Assembly (NCBI GenBank): GCA_023411265.1
Contig: JAEYOX010000071.1
Location: 1-8,024, forward strand
DNA length: 8,024 nt
Source: Bacteroidota bacterium
GTDB lineage: Bacteria > Bacteroidota > Bacteroidia > Flavobacteriales > Weeksellaceae
Reading direction: 5' to 3'
Made by a program: the position numbers and the translations under genes. Position 1 is the stretch's first letter; each line of letters opens with the position of its first letter. Shown here piece by piece: positions 1 to 6,696 of this stretch. Below the pieces are notes generated by a model that worked only from the letters and a program-made list of their open reading frames with translations, was not told the origin of the DNA and did not search any database.

Positions 1-599
1 CAAGTAAAGTTTTGGGAAAGGCGGTGGAAGAAATTTCCGGGCTTCCTGGAATCGGAAGGAAATCAGCACTGCGGCTGGCTTTGCACCTGCTGAAACAACC
101 GGAAAGTCAGGGAATCGCCTTGGCCGATGCACTGCATCAGTTGGTTACTAAAATAAAATACTGCAAAGAATGTCATAATTTTTCGGATGTTGAGGTGTGC
201 GATATTTGCGCAAGCCACCGGAGAGATACGGCATTGTTGTGTATTGTGGAAGATGTTCGGGACGTGATGGCTATCGAAAATACCGGAAAATTTATCGGTA
301 AATATCTGGTATTGGGAGGTAAGATTTCTCCTATGGAGGGCGTTGGCCCCGGCCAGCTGAATATTACTTCTATTGAAAAAAAACTTCAGTCAGGAACGGT
401 GAAAGAACTCATTTTTGCATTAAGTGCCACCATGGAAGGAGATACAACTGCATATTATATTTATAAAAAGTTTAAAGAATACAACGTGAATTTTTCCTCC
501 ATAGCCCGCGGAATTGCAATAGGAGATGAACTGGAATATGCCGATGAAATTTCCCTGGGCAGGTCAATCATGTACCGGACACCTTACAGTGAGGGATAA
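1..599 (+). CDS. recR: Recombination mediator protein RecR (5' end cut by window edge)
   Basis: RecR acts in the cytoplasm with RecO (and RecF) to load RecA on SSB-coated single-stranded DNA during gap repair. The frame is open to the left edge: the codons before the TTG at 12 read S-K-V, matching the family's usual Y-P-S-K start. The true ATG therefore lies a few codons outside the window and the TTG is not the start. Numbering from the TTG codon, I see a helix-hairpin-helix (LPGIGRKSALRL, 11-22), a four-cysteine zinc finger (C51, C54, C63, C66), a Toprim domain (IVED at 78-81, LGGKISPMEGVGP at 101-113) and the conserved C-terminal ARGIAIGDELEYAD (165-178). About 199 codons are visible, close to the usual full length of roughly 200. 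The stop is TAA at 597-599. The identification is secure. Confidence 0.96.
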   Translation, partial: SKVLGKAVEEISGLPGIGRKSALRLALHLLKQPESQGIALADALHQLVTKIKYCKECHNFSDVEVCDICASHRRDTALLCIVEDVRDVMAIENTGKFIGKYLVLGGKISPMEGVGPGQLNITSIEKKLQSGTVKELIFALSATMEGDTTAYYIYKKFKEYNVNFSSIARGIAIGDELEYADEISLGRSIMYRTPYSEG

Positions 600-619
600 T
601 AAAGTGTAATCCGTATAAA

Positions 620-1408
620 ATGGAACTTGTTTCAGTAATCATTCCAATGTATAATGCCGAAAAAACCATCATTCGCAGTTTGGATTCAGTGAAAAACCAG
701 AGGTACCGAGGGGGTTTTGAAATTATTGTTGTGAATGACGGATCCACGGATCACAGTACTGAATTGGTTCAACGTTATATTTATGAAAACAGGAACTTGA
801 ATATCAAGTTGATAGAGCAGGTTAATTCCGGAGTATCCAAAGCAAGAAATGTAGGAATGCAGAAAGCCTCAGGAAATTTTATTGCGCTATTGGATGCGGA
901 TGACGAATGGATGCCTGAAAAAACGGAAAAACAAATGAAATACTTAATGAATCCGGATCTTAACATTGACTTCATGGTGTCATTATGGAATAATGAACGG
1001 GTTACTTTTCCTTATTTTAAAGACAGAAAAACAGGCCTTGTAAAAATAAATGTAAAACAGCTGTTGCTGAAAATTACCGGTCAGACCTCAACGGCAGTTT
1101 TTAGAAAAGAAGTGCTCAGCAAAACCGGGTTTTTTGATGAAAACCAAAGGTATTCTGAAGATGCAAATTTCTGGATGAGGGTTACGGAACATTATAACAT
1201 GATGCTCTTGCCCGAAAGTTTAGTCCTCGCAGGAAATGGAAAGAAATCTTTTGGAGTATCTGGCCTGTCGGCAAATTTGAAGGAAATGGAGAAAGGAATT
1301 CAGAAAAATATTAAAGAAATGTACCGTTCAGGCCGCGTCTCACGGATAGAATATTTCTTTTTTTATTTTATTTCCAAATTAAAATATGCAATAAGACCTT
1401 TCAGATAA
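620..1408 (+). CDS. Family 2 glycosyltransferase (GT-A fold)
   Basis: This 262-residue protein probably transfers a sugar from a nucleotide-sugar donor to a growing glycan at the inner face of the cytoplasmic membrane. It begins with the GT2 signature VSVIIPMYNAEKTI (4-17). The nucleotide-binding VNDGSTD follows (38-44), then NSGVSKARNVGM (69-80) and the metal-binding DADDEW (92-97, DXD-like). SED at 179-181 sits where the catalytic acidic pair is expected. There is no multi-pass membrane region, but the C-terminal tail (about 245-262) is rich in Phe, Tyr, Lys and Arg and could attach to the membrane surface. The start at 620 puts the GT2 signature at residue 4. It lies 20 bases after recR and one base before the next gene, so it probably belongs to one transcript. 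The sugar and the linkage formed cannot be read from the sequence. Confidence 0.9.
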   Translation: MELVSVIIPMYNAEKTIIRSLDSVKNQRYRGGFEIIVVNDGSTDHSTELVQRYIYENRNLNIKLIEQVNSGVSKARNVGMQKASGNFIALLDADDEWMPEKTEKQMKYLMNPDLNIDFMVSLWNNERVTFPYFKDRKTGLVKINVKQLLLKITGQTSTAVFRKEVLSKTGFFDENQRYSEDANFWMRVTEHYNMMLLPESLVLAGNGKKSFGVSGLSANLKEMEKGIQKNIKEMYRSGRVSRIEYFFFYFISKLKYAIRPFR

Positions 1409-1409
1409 A

Positions 1410-1964
1410 ATGGTAATGAAAATCTTTTGGACGATAAGAGCATTGCTGTACAGCCCGTTTTTCGGAAAAATGGGGATGCCTTCTTATTTAGGTCAGCCTG
1501 TTTTCTTAATGGGGATGAAGCGGGTTTTCATTGGAAAAAAAGTCAGGATTTTCCCGAACCTCAGGATGGAAACCCATCAGGAAGGCACGATCCATATTGA
1601 AGATGATGTCATCATTTCCCAGAATGTGCACATCACCTCAGCGGGCAACCTGCGCATCGGAAAAAGTTCCTTGGTTTTAGCCAACGTATTTATCACCAAT
1701 ATAGACCATGATTACCAAACCATTGGACAACATGTAGTGAAACAGAAATACAGGGTGAAAGAAACCATTATCGGCGAAAACTGCTACATCGGAATGGGCG
1801 CTGCCATCATGCCGGGAACGGTGTTGGGGAAACAGTGCATCGTAGGAGCTAATGCGGTTGTAAGAGGAACATTCCCGGATTTCTGCGTCATTGTCGGTGC
1901 TCCCGCCAGAATAGTTAAAAAATATAACCCTGAAACCCAGACATGGGAAAAATGGAAAGAATGA
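1410..1964 (+). CDS. Left-handed beta-helix (hexapeptide repeat) acyltransferase
   Basis: This 184-residue protein belongs to the trimeric hexapeptide-repeat acyltransferases (WcaF/Maa/NodL-like), which usually move an acetyl group from acetyl-CoA to a sugar hydroxyl or amine in the cytoplasm. Hexapeptide-type turns run in two blocks, about 60-95 (IHIEDDVIISQNVHI, then LRIGKSSLVLANVFI) and 119-152 (TIIGENCYIGMGAAIMPG, then IVGANAVV). They are separated by a loop with I-D-H-D-Y (98-102), whose H100 is the likely catalytic base. The family ending GAPARIVKKYN is at 163-173. The start at 1410 is one base after the previous stop; a second in-frame ATG lies at 1416. The stop TGA overlaps the next gene's ATG (ATGA). 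By context it decorates the glycan or sugar nucleotide made by the neighbouring genes. The acceptor is unknown, and acetyl as the acyl group is a family-based assumption. Confidence 0.88.
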   Translation: MVMKIFWTIRALLYSPFFGKMGMPSYLGQPVFLMGMKRVFIGKKVRIFPNLRMETHQEGTIHIEDDVIISQNVHITSAGNLRIGKSSLVLANVFITNIDHDYQTIGQHVVKQKYRVKETIIGENCYIGMGAAIMPGTVLGKQCIVGANAVVRGTFPDFCVIVGAPARIVKKYNPETQTWEKWKE

Positions 1965-3100
1965 ATTGGAAAAATATTCTCATTACAGGCGGTGCAGGTT
2001 TTATAGGAAGCCATCTCGCACTTGCATTGGTAAAGCGGGGTTGCACGGTGACGGTCCTCGACAGTCTTTCGCCGCAGATCCATGGGGCTCATCCCGAACT
2101 GGATTCGTTTCTGTACCAGAGCATCCTCCCGCATGTTCATTTCATTAAAGGAGATGTTACCCGCCGCACTGATTGGAATGAAGCGTTGCAGAATCAGGAA
2201 GTGGTTATTCATCTCGCTGCAGAAACGGGAACAGGACAATCCATGTACAGCATTCACCGATATTCTGAAGTAAATGTTTCAGGCACAGCACACCTTCTGG
2301 ATATACTCGTCAATGACCATCACAGCGTCAAAAAAGTAATTGTTGCTTCCTCCCGGGCGGTGTATGGCGAAGGAAAATATTTCCACCCTGTTTTGGGCGA
2401 TGTGTATCCGCCGCAACGAAATCCTGAAGAAATGAAAAGAGGAAATTTTGAAGTGACACTGGAAGATGTGCAGGTACTTCAACCTTTGCCGACAGATGAA
2501 TCTTCACAAATCCGGCCGGCTTCTGTGTACGGAATGACCAAACATTTGCAGGAAGAATTAATCCTTTCTGTAACCAAAGTTCTCGGCATTCCGGCAGTGG
2601 CTTTGCGCTTTCAGAATGTGTACGGCGAAGGCCAGTCGCTCCTCAATCCCTATACCGGGATTTTGTCGGTTTTTTCAAATCAGATTCTTTCAGAAAAACC
2701 GGTATGCGTGTTTGAAGACGGAAAAGAATCAAGGGATTTTATTCATATTGAAGATGCTGTACAGTCGTTCATTCTCGCTTTGGAGAACGGTTCACTGAAA
2801 AATGATGCAGTCAATATCGGAACAGGGAAACCGGTAACGGTGCTGGAAGTAGCGCAGCAACTGGTACAAAATTATAACTCAAAGGTTCCGGTTCAAATCA
2901 CCGGACAGTTCCGGATCGGGGATATACGGCACAATTTTGCAGACACCGCAAAGGCGGAAAGTCATCTGAAATTTAAAGCAAAAATATCCTTCGAAGAAGG
3001 ACTTAAAAGATTTTGTGCCTGGGTACAGAATCAGGAAATTAAGGACAATAAATTCGAAAGCTCGTTGGCAGAAATGACTTCCCGAAAAATGCTTTTCTGA
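1961..3100 (+). CDS. NAD-dependent nucleotide-sugar epimerase (extended SDR), possibly dTDP-L-rhamnose 4-epimerase-like
   Basis: This extended short-chain dehydrogenase/reductase of 379 residues probably epimerises a nucleotide sugar in the cytoplasm. The NAD-binding motif GGAGFIG is at 10-16, with the ribose-binding D34. GDV is at 64-66, HLAAETG at 84-90, and the catalytic S131, Y190 and K194 (YGMTK) follow. The active-site stretch reads SSRAVYG (130-136) rather than the TDEVYG of 4,6-dehydratases, which argues for an epimerase. LSPQIHG (36-42) and the insert at about 137-182 recall WbiB-type dTDP-L-rhamnose 4-epimerases; this is from memory and unverified. I chose the ATG at 1961 because it overlaps the upstream stop (ATGA) and puts the Rossmann motif at the normal distance. 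ATGs at 1943 and 1952 would add six or three residues. The last 20 residues after FCAWVQ look like a nonconserved tail. Confidence 0.85.
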   Translation: MNWKNILITGGAGFIGSHLALALVKRGCTVTVLDSLSPQIHGAHPELDSFLYQSILPHVHFIKGDVTRRTDWNEALQNQEVVIHLAAETGTGQSMYSIHRYSEVNVSGTAHLLDILVNDHHSVKKVIVASSRAVYGEGKYFHPVLGDVYPPQRNPEEMKRGNFEVTLEDVQVLQPLPTDESSQIRPASVYGMTKHLQEELILSVTKVLGIPAVALRFQNVYGEGQSLLNPYTGILSVFSNQILSEKPVCVFEDGKESRDFIHIEDAVQSFILALENGSLKNDAVNIGTGKPVTVLEVAQQLVQNYNSKVPVQITGQFRIGDIRHNFADTAKAESHLKFKAKISFEEGLKRFCAWVQNQEIKDNKFESSLAEMTSRKMLF

Positions 3101-3105
3101 TCAGG

Positions 3106-4143
3106 ATGGATTTTAAAGGAAAAAAAATACTGTTGATATCGGTTCGTTTTTTCGGATATGAAAATGCCATTGTTCAGCGGTTGCAGGAGCGGGGTGCGGA
3201 AGTGGATTTTTATGATGACCGGCCTTCCAATTCTGTCCTCCAAAAGGGAATCATCCGTGTTCACCGGAATTTTTTAGCTTTTCAGATTCAAAAGTACTAT
3301 CAGTCTGTCCTTAGAAAAACGGAGAAGAAACAATACGATTATTTTTTACTGATCAAAGGCGAAGCGATTCCATTGTCATTCATCAGAAAGATAAAGAATC
3401 AAAATCCCGACATGAAGACGATCGCTTACTCCTATGATGCGCTTCACGAGCACCCGAGGTTCGCAGATTTTATTCCGCATTTCGACAGATGTGTCACCTT
3501 CGAGAGAACCGATGCGCTGAATCATCAACTGCTCTTCAGACCGCTTTTCTTTCTTGAAGAGTATCGGAAATCTGCTTCTTACTCCCGGCCAAAAGTGGAT
3601 GTCACCTTCATTGGAAGTGCACATACAGACCGGTATCTAATCGGCGAAGCAGTGAAAGCTGCCTGCGAAAAATCCGGGTTGAGTACTTTTTTTTATTATT
3701 ATGCACCGGGAAAAGCAGCCCTGATTCTGAAGCGTATTTTCGATAGAAATTTTAAAGATTTCGATATTAGGAAAGCCAGTTTCAGGAAACTGTCACATTC
3801 AGAAATCTGCAGTTTCTATCAACAGACGAAAGCGGTTCTCGACATCAATAAACCTTTCCAGAACGGACTTACCATGAGAACTTTTGAAGTGTTGGCGGCC
3901 GGTAAGAAACTGATCACCTTCAATAAGGATATTATCAACTATCCGTTTTATCATCCGCAGAACATTCTCGTTACAGATCGTGAGCAACCCGAAATTCCCC
4001 GAAGTTTTATAACTTCTGAAACTGTAAGTGTTTCGGAGCAAACGCTGAATATGATGTCGCTGGATTCATGGCTGAACGGTGTGTTCTTTGAGGATCAGAC
4101 GGAATATTGGCTACGACAAAAAAATACGGCTCAGAACTTCTGA
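3106..4143 (+). CDS. CgeB-like glycosyltransferase (GT-B fold)
   Basis: This 345-residue soluble protein resembles the CgeB / glycosyl transferases group 1 type found in LPS and capsule clusters. The N-terminal half opens with a Rossmann strand (KKILLISVRFFGYE, 6-19), followed by YDYFLLIKGEAI (77-88) and YSYDALHEHPRF (108-119). After the linker, VDVTFIGSAHTDRY (164-177) starts the second domain. LSHSEICSFYQQTKAVLDIN (229-248) then precedes MRTFEVLAAGKKLITF (257-272), in which the conserved acidic residue (E261) would contact the donor nucleotide. There is no signal peptide or membrane segment. The gene starts five bases after the epimerase stop and ends the + strand cluster. Its final codons and stop lie inside the hairpin shared with secG. 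Donor and acceptor are unknown; the epimerase next door may supply the donor. Confidence 0.8.
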   Translation: MDFKGKKILLISVRFFGYENAIVQRLQERGAEVDFYDDRPSNSVLQKGIIRVHRNFLAFQIQKYYQSVLRKTEKKQYDYFLLIKGEAIPLSFIRKIKNQNPDMKTIAYSYDALHEHPRFADFIPHFDRCVTFERTDALNHQLLFRPLFFLEEYRKSASYSRPKVDVTFIGSAHTDRYLIGEAVKAACEKSGLSTFFYYYAPGKAALILKRIFDRNFKDFDIRKASFRKLSHSEICSFYQQTKAVLDINKPFQNGLTMRTFEVLAAGKKLITFNKDIINYPFYHPQNILVTDREQPEIPRSFITSETVSVSEQTLNMMSLDSWLNGVFFEDQTEYWLRQKNTAQNF

Positions 4144-4149
4144 ACCGTA
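4118..4149 (-). terminator. Rho-independent terminator of secG, overlapping the 3' end of the convergent glycosyltransferase gene
   Basis: The arms are 4125-4135 (TACGGCTCAGA) and 4139-4149 (TCTGAACCGTA), 11 bases each with a three-base loop. The single mismatch (C/A on the + strand) becomes a U-G wobble in the - strand RNA. On the - strand the stem is followed directly by seven T (4118-4124 read in reverse), the classic layout for ending secG transcripts. On the + strand the next T-rich run begins several bases after the stem, so termination of the glycan operon here is possible but weaker. The right arm contains the TGA stop (4141-4143) of the + strand gene. Confidence 0.82.
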
Positions 4150-4177
4150 CGGTATATATTTTTAATTTTCTGTTTTA

Positions 4178-4522
4178 TTATTCTCCTGCAGGAGCTGGCT
4201 GTGGAGCGGGAGCTGGCTGTGTGGCCGGAGCAGTCTGTGCAGGTGCTTCGGTGGCAGCAGGTGCCTGAGGAGCCATTTTCATTTTTGGTTTTGCAGTCAT
4301 TACTACGCTTAAAATAGAAAGCACAACAATCGTGATTCCGATCGTCCAGGTGGCTTTTTCCATGAAGTCATTGGTTCTCTGAACGCCAAACTGTGCTGAT
4401 GATGCACCTCCAAAAGTAGAGGAAAGACCGCCGCCTTTCGGATTCTGTGCCATGATAATGATGATCAGAAGAACACACGCAATCATGATCAGAACCATGA
4501 ATAATGTAAATATTGTACCCAT
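4178..4522 (-). CDS. secG: Preprotein translocase subunit SecG
   Basis: SecG is the small, non-essential subunit of the SecYEG channel in the cytoplasmic membrane and assists SecA-driven export. The 114 residues show the diagnostic layout: membrane helix 1 (about 3-24), the conserved cytoplasmic loop AQNPKGGGLSSTFGGA (25-40), then membrane helix 2 (about 57-76). The tail (about 84-114) is made of Ala, Pro, Gln and Thr and is low complexity. Such tails vary in length and composition in Bacteroidota SecG, and this one probably has no defined fold. The ATG at 4520-4522 puts the first helix right after the initiator. The gene has its own promoter and terminator and so appears monocistronic. The M16 proteins encoded upstream carry Sec signal peptides but are separated by a terminator, so adjacency does not imply shared control. 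Confidence 0.95.
   Translation of the reverse strand: MGTIFTLFMVLIMIACVLLIIIIMAQNPKGGGLSSTFGGASSAQFGVQRTNDFMEKATWTIGITIVVLSILSVVMTAKPKMKMAPQAPAATEAPAQTAPATQPAPAPQPAPAGE
4191..4221 (-). repeat. Short direct repeat in the Pro/Ala-rich tail of secG
   Basis: GGAGCTGGCTGTG occurs twice on the + strand, at 4191-4203 and 4209-4221, with an 18-base period equal to six codons. It encodes the repeated Gln-Pro-Ala-Pro pattern at the SecG C-terminus. Slippage here would lengthen or shorten the tail in frame. Confidence 0.7.
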
Positions 4523-4545
4523 TGTTATTGTAGAATAATAGTGGG

Positions 4546-4577
4546 CAAATTTAACTTTTTTTTGTCAAATTGCCAAA
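4546..4577 (-). promoter_or_regulatory. Bacteroidota-type promoter of secG (TTTG-N20-TAAATTTG)
   Basis: Read on the - strand, TTTG (4577-4574) is followed after 20 bases by TAAATTTG (4553-4546). This matches the Bacteroidota housekeeping promoter, a -33 TTTG with a -7 TANNTTTG about 19-20 bases away. Transcription would start near 4540, giving a leader of about 18-20 bases before the secG ATG at 4522. The spacer contains an A8 tract. Confidence 0.78.
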
Positions 4578-4600
4578 CGGTTATTTTAAAAACATCACTG

Positions 4601-4631
4601 CAAATAAAAACAGCAGCGTAATGCTGCTGTT
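4601..4631 (-). terminator. Rho-independent terminator of the M16 peptidase operon
   Basis: A perfect 9-bp stem (AACAGCAGC at 4609-4617 with GCTGCTGTT at 4623-4631) has a five-base loop. On the - strand it is followed by a T-rich run (TTTATTTG after the stem). It begins about 24 bases past the stop of the second M16 gene and lies just upstream of the secG promoter, insulating secG from the protease operon. Confidence 0.88.
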
Positions 4632-4655
4632 CATAAGTGATAGCGTGGTGTAAGA

Positions 4656-6689
4656 TTATTTGAAATCTGCATCTTTCGCCTGGTTGGCTTTGATGTCCTT
4701 TACGGTAAATTCCACATCCATCCCGCCCATATTTTGGGTAAACTTGTACGGAACTTTCACGCCTGCTACTTCTCTGTAGTCAGAATAGGTCATTGGCACG
4801 GTTTGTCCGGCTTGAGATTTTACTTCTCCTGTTTTAAGCCCCGTTTTTACGCTGTAATAATAGGTAACATCTTTTCCTTTTACGACATAGGAGTCTTCAC
4901 CGTTGAACTGTTCGATACCTGATACGGTATAGTCGGCAGACTTTCCAAAACCAAGTTCAGGAAACAGTTCGCTTTCTTTTGCCATCTCGGCCTTTTGCTC
5001 GTCATTAAAAGGAATTTTCTGACCCTGAGCTTCCATATAGCCGTCTTTACCGTCAAATACAATTTTCTGCATCGTAGCACCCATCATTTTTACATCCATC
5101 TTCATTTTGCCGCCTTTACCTTGAAGTAAATGTAATTCAAGATCCATTCCCTGAACGGTAGCAGAAGCGGTGGTACTTAGTGAATTGATTTTCTGAACAT
5201 TCTCAAGACCTCCGATAGCGGCAATGTATTTATCAGCAACAGATGCGGTAGTAACGCTGGCATCTACTTTCTGAGCAACAGGTTTTGCAGTTGGATTGGC
5301 TTTATCATCAAAATACTTTACAGGATACCCTAATTTTTCAAGAGGTTCTGCGATTTCGGATGCTTTTCCTGCAATGAAGATACGGCTTTGATTCGGATAA
5401 ATCGTCGCTTTTACAGCGTTGGAAATATCAGCAGCAGTAACTTTATCAATTGATTTCAGGTAGTTGGTGTAAAAATCTGATGGCAGATTCTGCGTTTTTT
5501 GATTTACAGCAAAACGGGCAATGGTTTCAGGCCTTTCCAGTGAACGGATAAAATCTCCTTTCAGTTTGGCTTTGGCATTGGTGAGTTCTTCAGGCTTCAC
5601 GGAAGTAATTCCCTTGAGCTCGGTCATAAACTCTTGTACTGCTTTATCCGTAACTTCATTTCTTACACTGGACTGTGCAGAAAAAGTAGGACCGTATTTA
5701 TAGGTAGAAAGGGAAGAATACGCTCCGTAAGTGAAGGCGTTTTTTTCTCTCAGATTCATGAAAAGTCTTGCTTCTCCGCCACCTCCAAGGATGTAATTGG
5801 CCATGGTAGCAGCAAAGTATTTAGGATCATTCATTTTCAGATCATGAATATTTCCTACACTGATAACAGACTGTACTGCATTTGGAACGTCCACAATATT
5901 AATTTCCGTGGCAGCAACGTTAGCTGCAGGCTCCAGCGCCGGATAAGTGGTGTTGGATTTTTTCCAGCCGTTGAAGTTCTTTTCAACTAACTTTTTTACC
6001 TCATTAAATTTCACATCACCCACAATAACCAGATGCGCATTGTTAGGAATGTAATGTTTCTGGAAGGTATTCTGAACATCCGCAAGAGTAATGGCTTTGA
6101 TGCTTTCTTCGGTTTCAAACTCGCCTCTGGCGGTGTTCTTACCATAAATAAGCGCATTGGAAACCCGCGATGCGATGGCTTCTGCACTTTTTTCTTCAGC
6201 TTTCAGCCCTTCTATCATCCGGTCTTTGGTCTTTGCAACTTCTTCCTCAGAAAATTTAGGCGAAGTAATAGCATCGGCCATCATGCTCAGGATCTCAGGG
6301 AAATATTTGGAAAGCGAATTGGAAAAAGCACCACTGGACGAGAAGCTGAGGTTAGCACCCAGATAATCCACTCTCTTGTTGAAATCATCCTTGCTCATTT
6401 TAGTGGTTCCGTTCCCCAGCTGGTCTGCCATTACCTGACTTACCCCGACTATTTTTCCTTCATAAAAGGGCGGACGGTCCATGGTCAGAGTTACATTGAC
6501 ACGCGGCAGTTTATTGTTTTCCACCACCATTACGGTAAGGCCGTTCTTGAGGGTGAAAGTTTTGGGCTGGGTAATGTTGATGGTAGGAGTAGGGCCTGCA
6601 ACCGGCATTTTGTTGATGTCGATCTTCTGGGCATTCATTGCTCCCGAGATCAGAAATACAGCTGCTATATATTTAAAATTATTTTTCAT
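4656..6689 (-). CDS. Exported M16-family peptidase subunit without zinc site, with extra C-terminal domain
   Basis: This 677-residue protein has a Sec signal peptide (MKNNFKYIAAVFLISGAMNA, cleavage likely after A20), so it acts in the periplasm. Two M16 half-domains span about 40-465. The HxxEH position is replaced by S84-Q-V-M-A-D-Q90, so it cannot bind zinc as active members do. The second half keeps the R/Y-type motif: EARLFMNLREKNAFTYG (306-322), with R308, R314 and Y321. In two-subunit bacterial M16B enzymes this is the substrate-binding partner of an HxxEH subunit. Residues about 485-677 form a further domain rich in short beta-like stretches (for example YIAAIGGLENVQKINSLS, 488-505), which resembles LolA/LppX-like lipoprotein-carrier folds only in style. 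I chose the ATG at 6689 because it lies seven bases after the upstream stop and places the signal peptide at the N-terminus. The ATG at 6716 would overlap the upstream gene by 20 bases. Confidence 0.88.
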   Translation of the reverse strand: MKNNFKYIAAVFLISGAMNAQKIDINKMPVAGPTPTINITQPKTFTLKNGLTVMVVENNKLPRVNVTLTMDRPPFYEGKIVGVSQVMADQLGNGTTKMSKDDFNKRVDYLGANLSFSSSGAFSNSLSKYFPEILSMMADAITSPKFSEEEVAKTKDRMIEGLKAEEKSAEAIASRVSNALIYGKNTARGEFETEESIKAITLADVQNTFQKHYIPNNAHLVIVGDVKFNEVKKLVEKNFNGWKKSNTTYPALEPAANVAATEINIVDVPNAVQSVISVGNIHDLKMNDPKYFAATMANYILGGGGEARLFMNLREKNAFTYGAYSSLSTYKYGPTFSAQSSVRNEVTDKAVQEFMTELKGITSVKPEELTNAKAKLKGDFIRSLERPETIARFAVNQKTQNLPSDFYTNYLKSIDKVTAADISNAVKATIYPNQSRIFIAGKASEIAEPLEKLGYPVKYFDDKANPTAKPVAQKVDASVTTASVADKYIAAIGGLENVQKINSLSTTASATVQGMDLELHLLQGKGGKMKMDVKMMGATMQKIVFDGKDGYMEAQGQKIPFNDEQKAEMAKESELFPELGFGKSADYTVSGIEQFNGEDSYVVKGKDVTYYYSVKTGLKTGEVKSQAGQTVPMTYSDYREVAGVKVPYKFTQNMGGMDVEFTVKDIKANQAKDADFK

Positions 6690-6696
6690 GTGATAA

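Noticed and set aside
12..14. TTG as the start codon of recR
   Set aside because: The frame is open further left and reads S-K-V before it, matching the conserved RecR N-terminus, so the gene begins outside the window.
1784..2257. A - strand open frame of 157 codons across the acyltransferase/epimerase junction
   Set aside because: Both + strand genes have strong family motifs here; the antisense translation is Met/His/Cys-rich noise.
4546..4569. A nearer TTTG, 12 bases from the TAAATTTG, as the secG -33 element
   Set aside because: A spacer of 12 is too short for this promoter class; the TTTG at 4577-4574 gives 20.
4656..6689. Missing HxxEH interpreted as a pseudogene or frameshift
   Set aside because: The frame is intact over 677 codons, the signal peptide and R/Y motif are preserved, and a catalytic partner is next door, so it is a dedicated inactive subunit.
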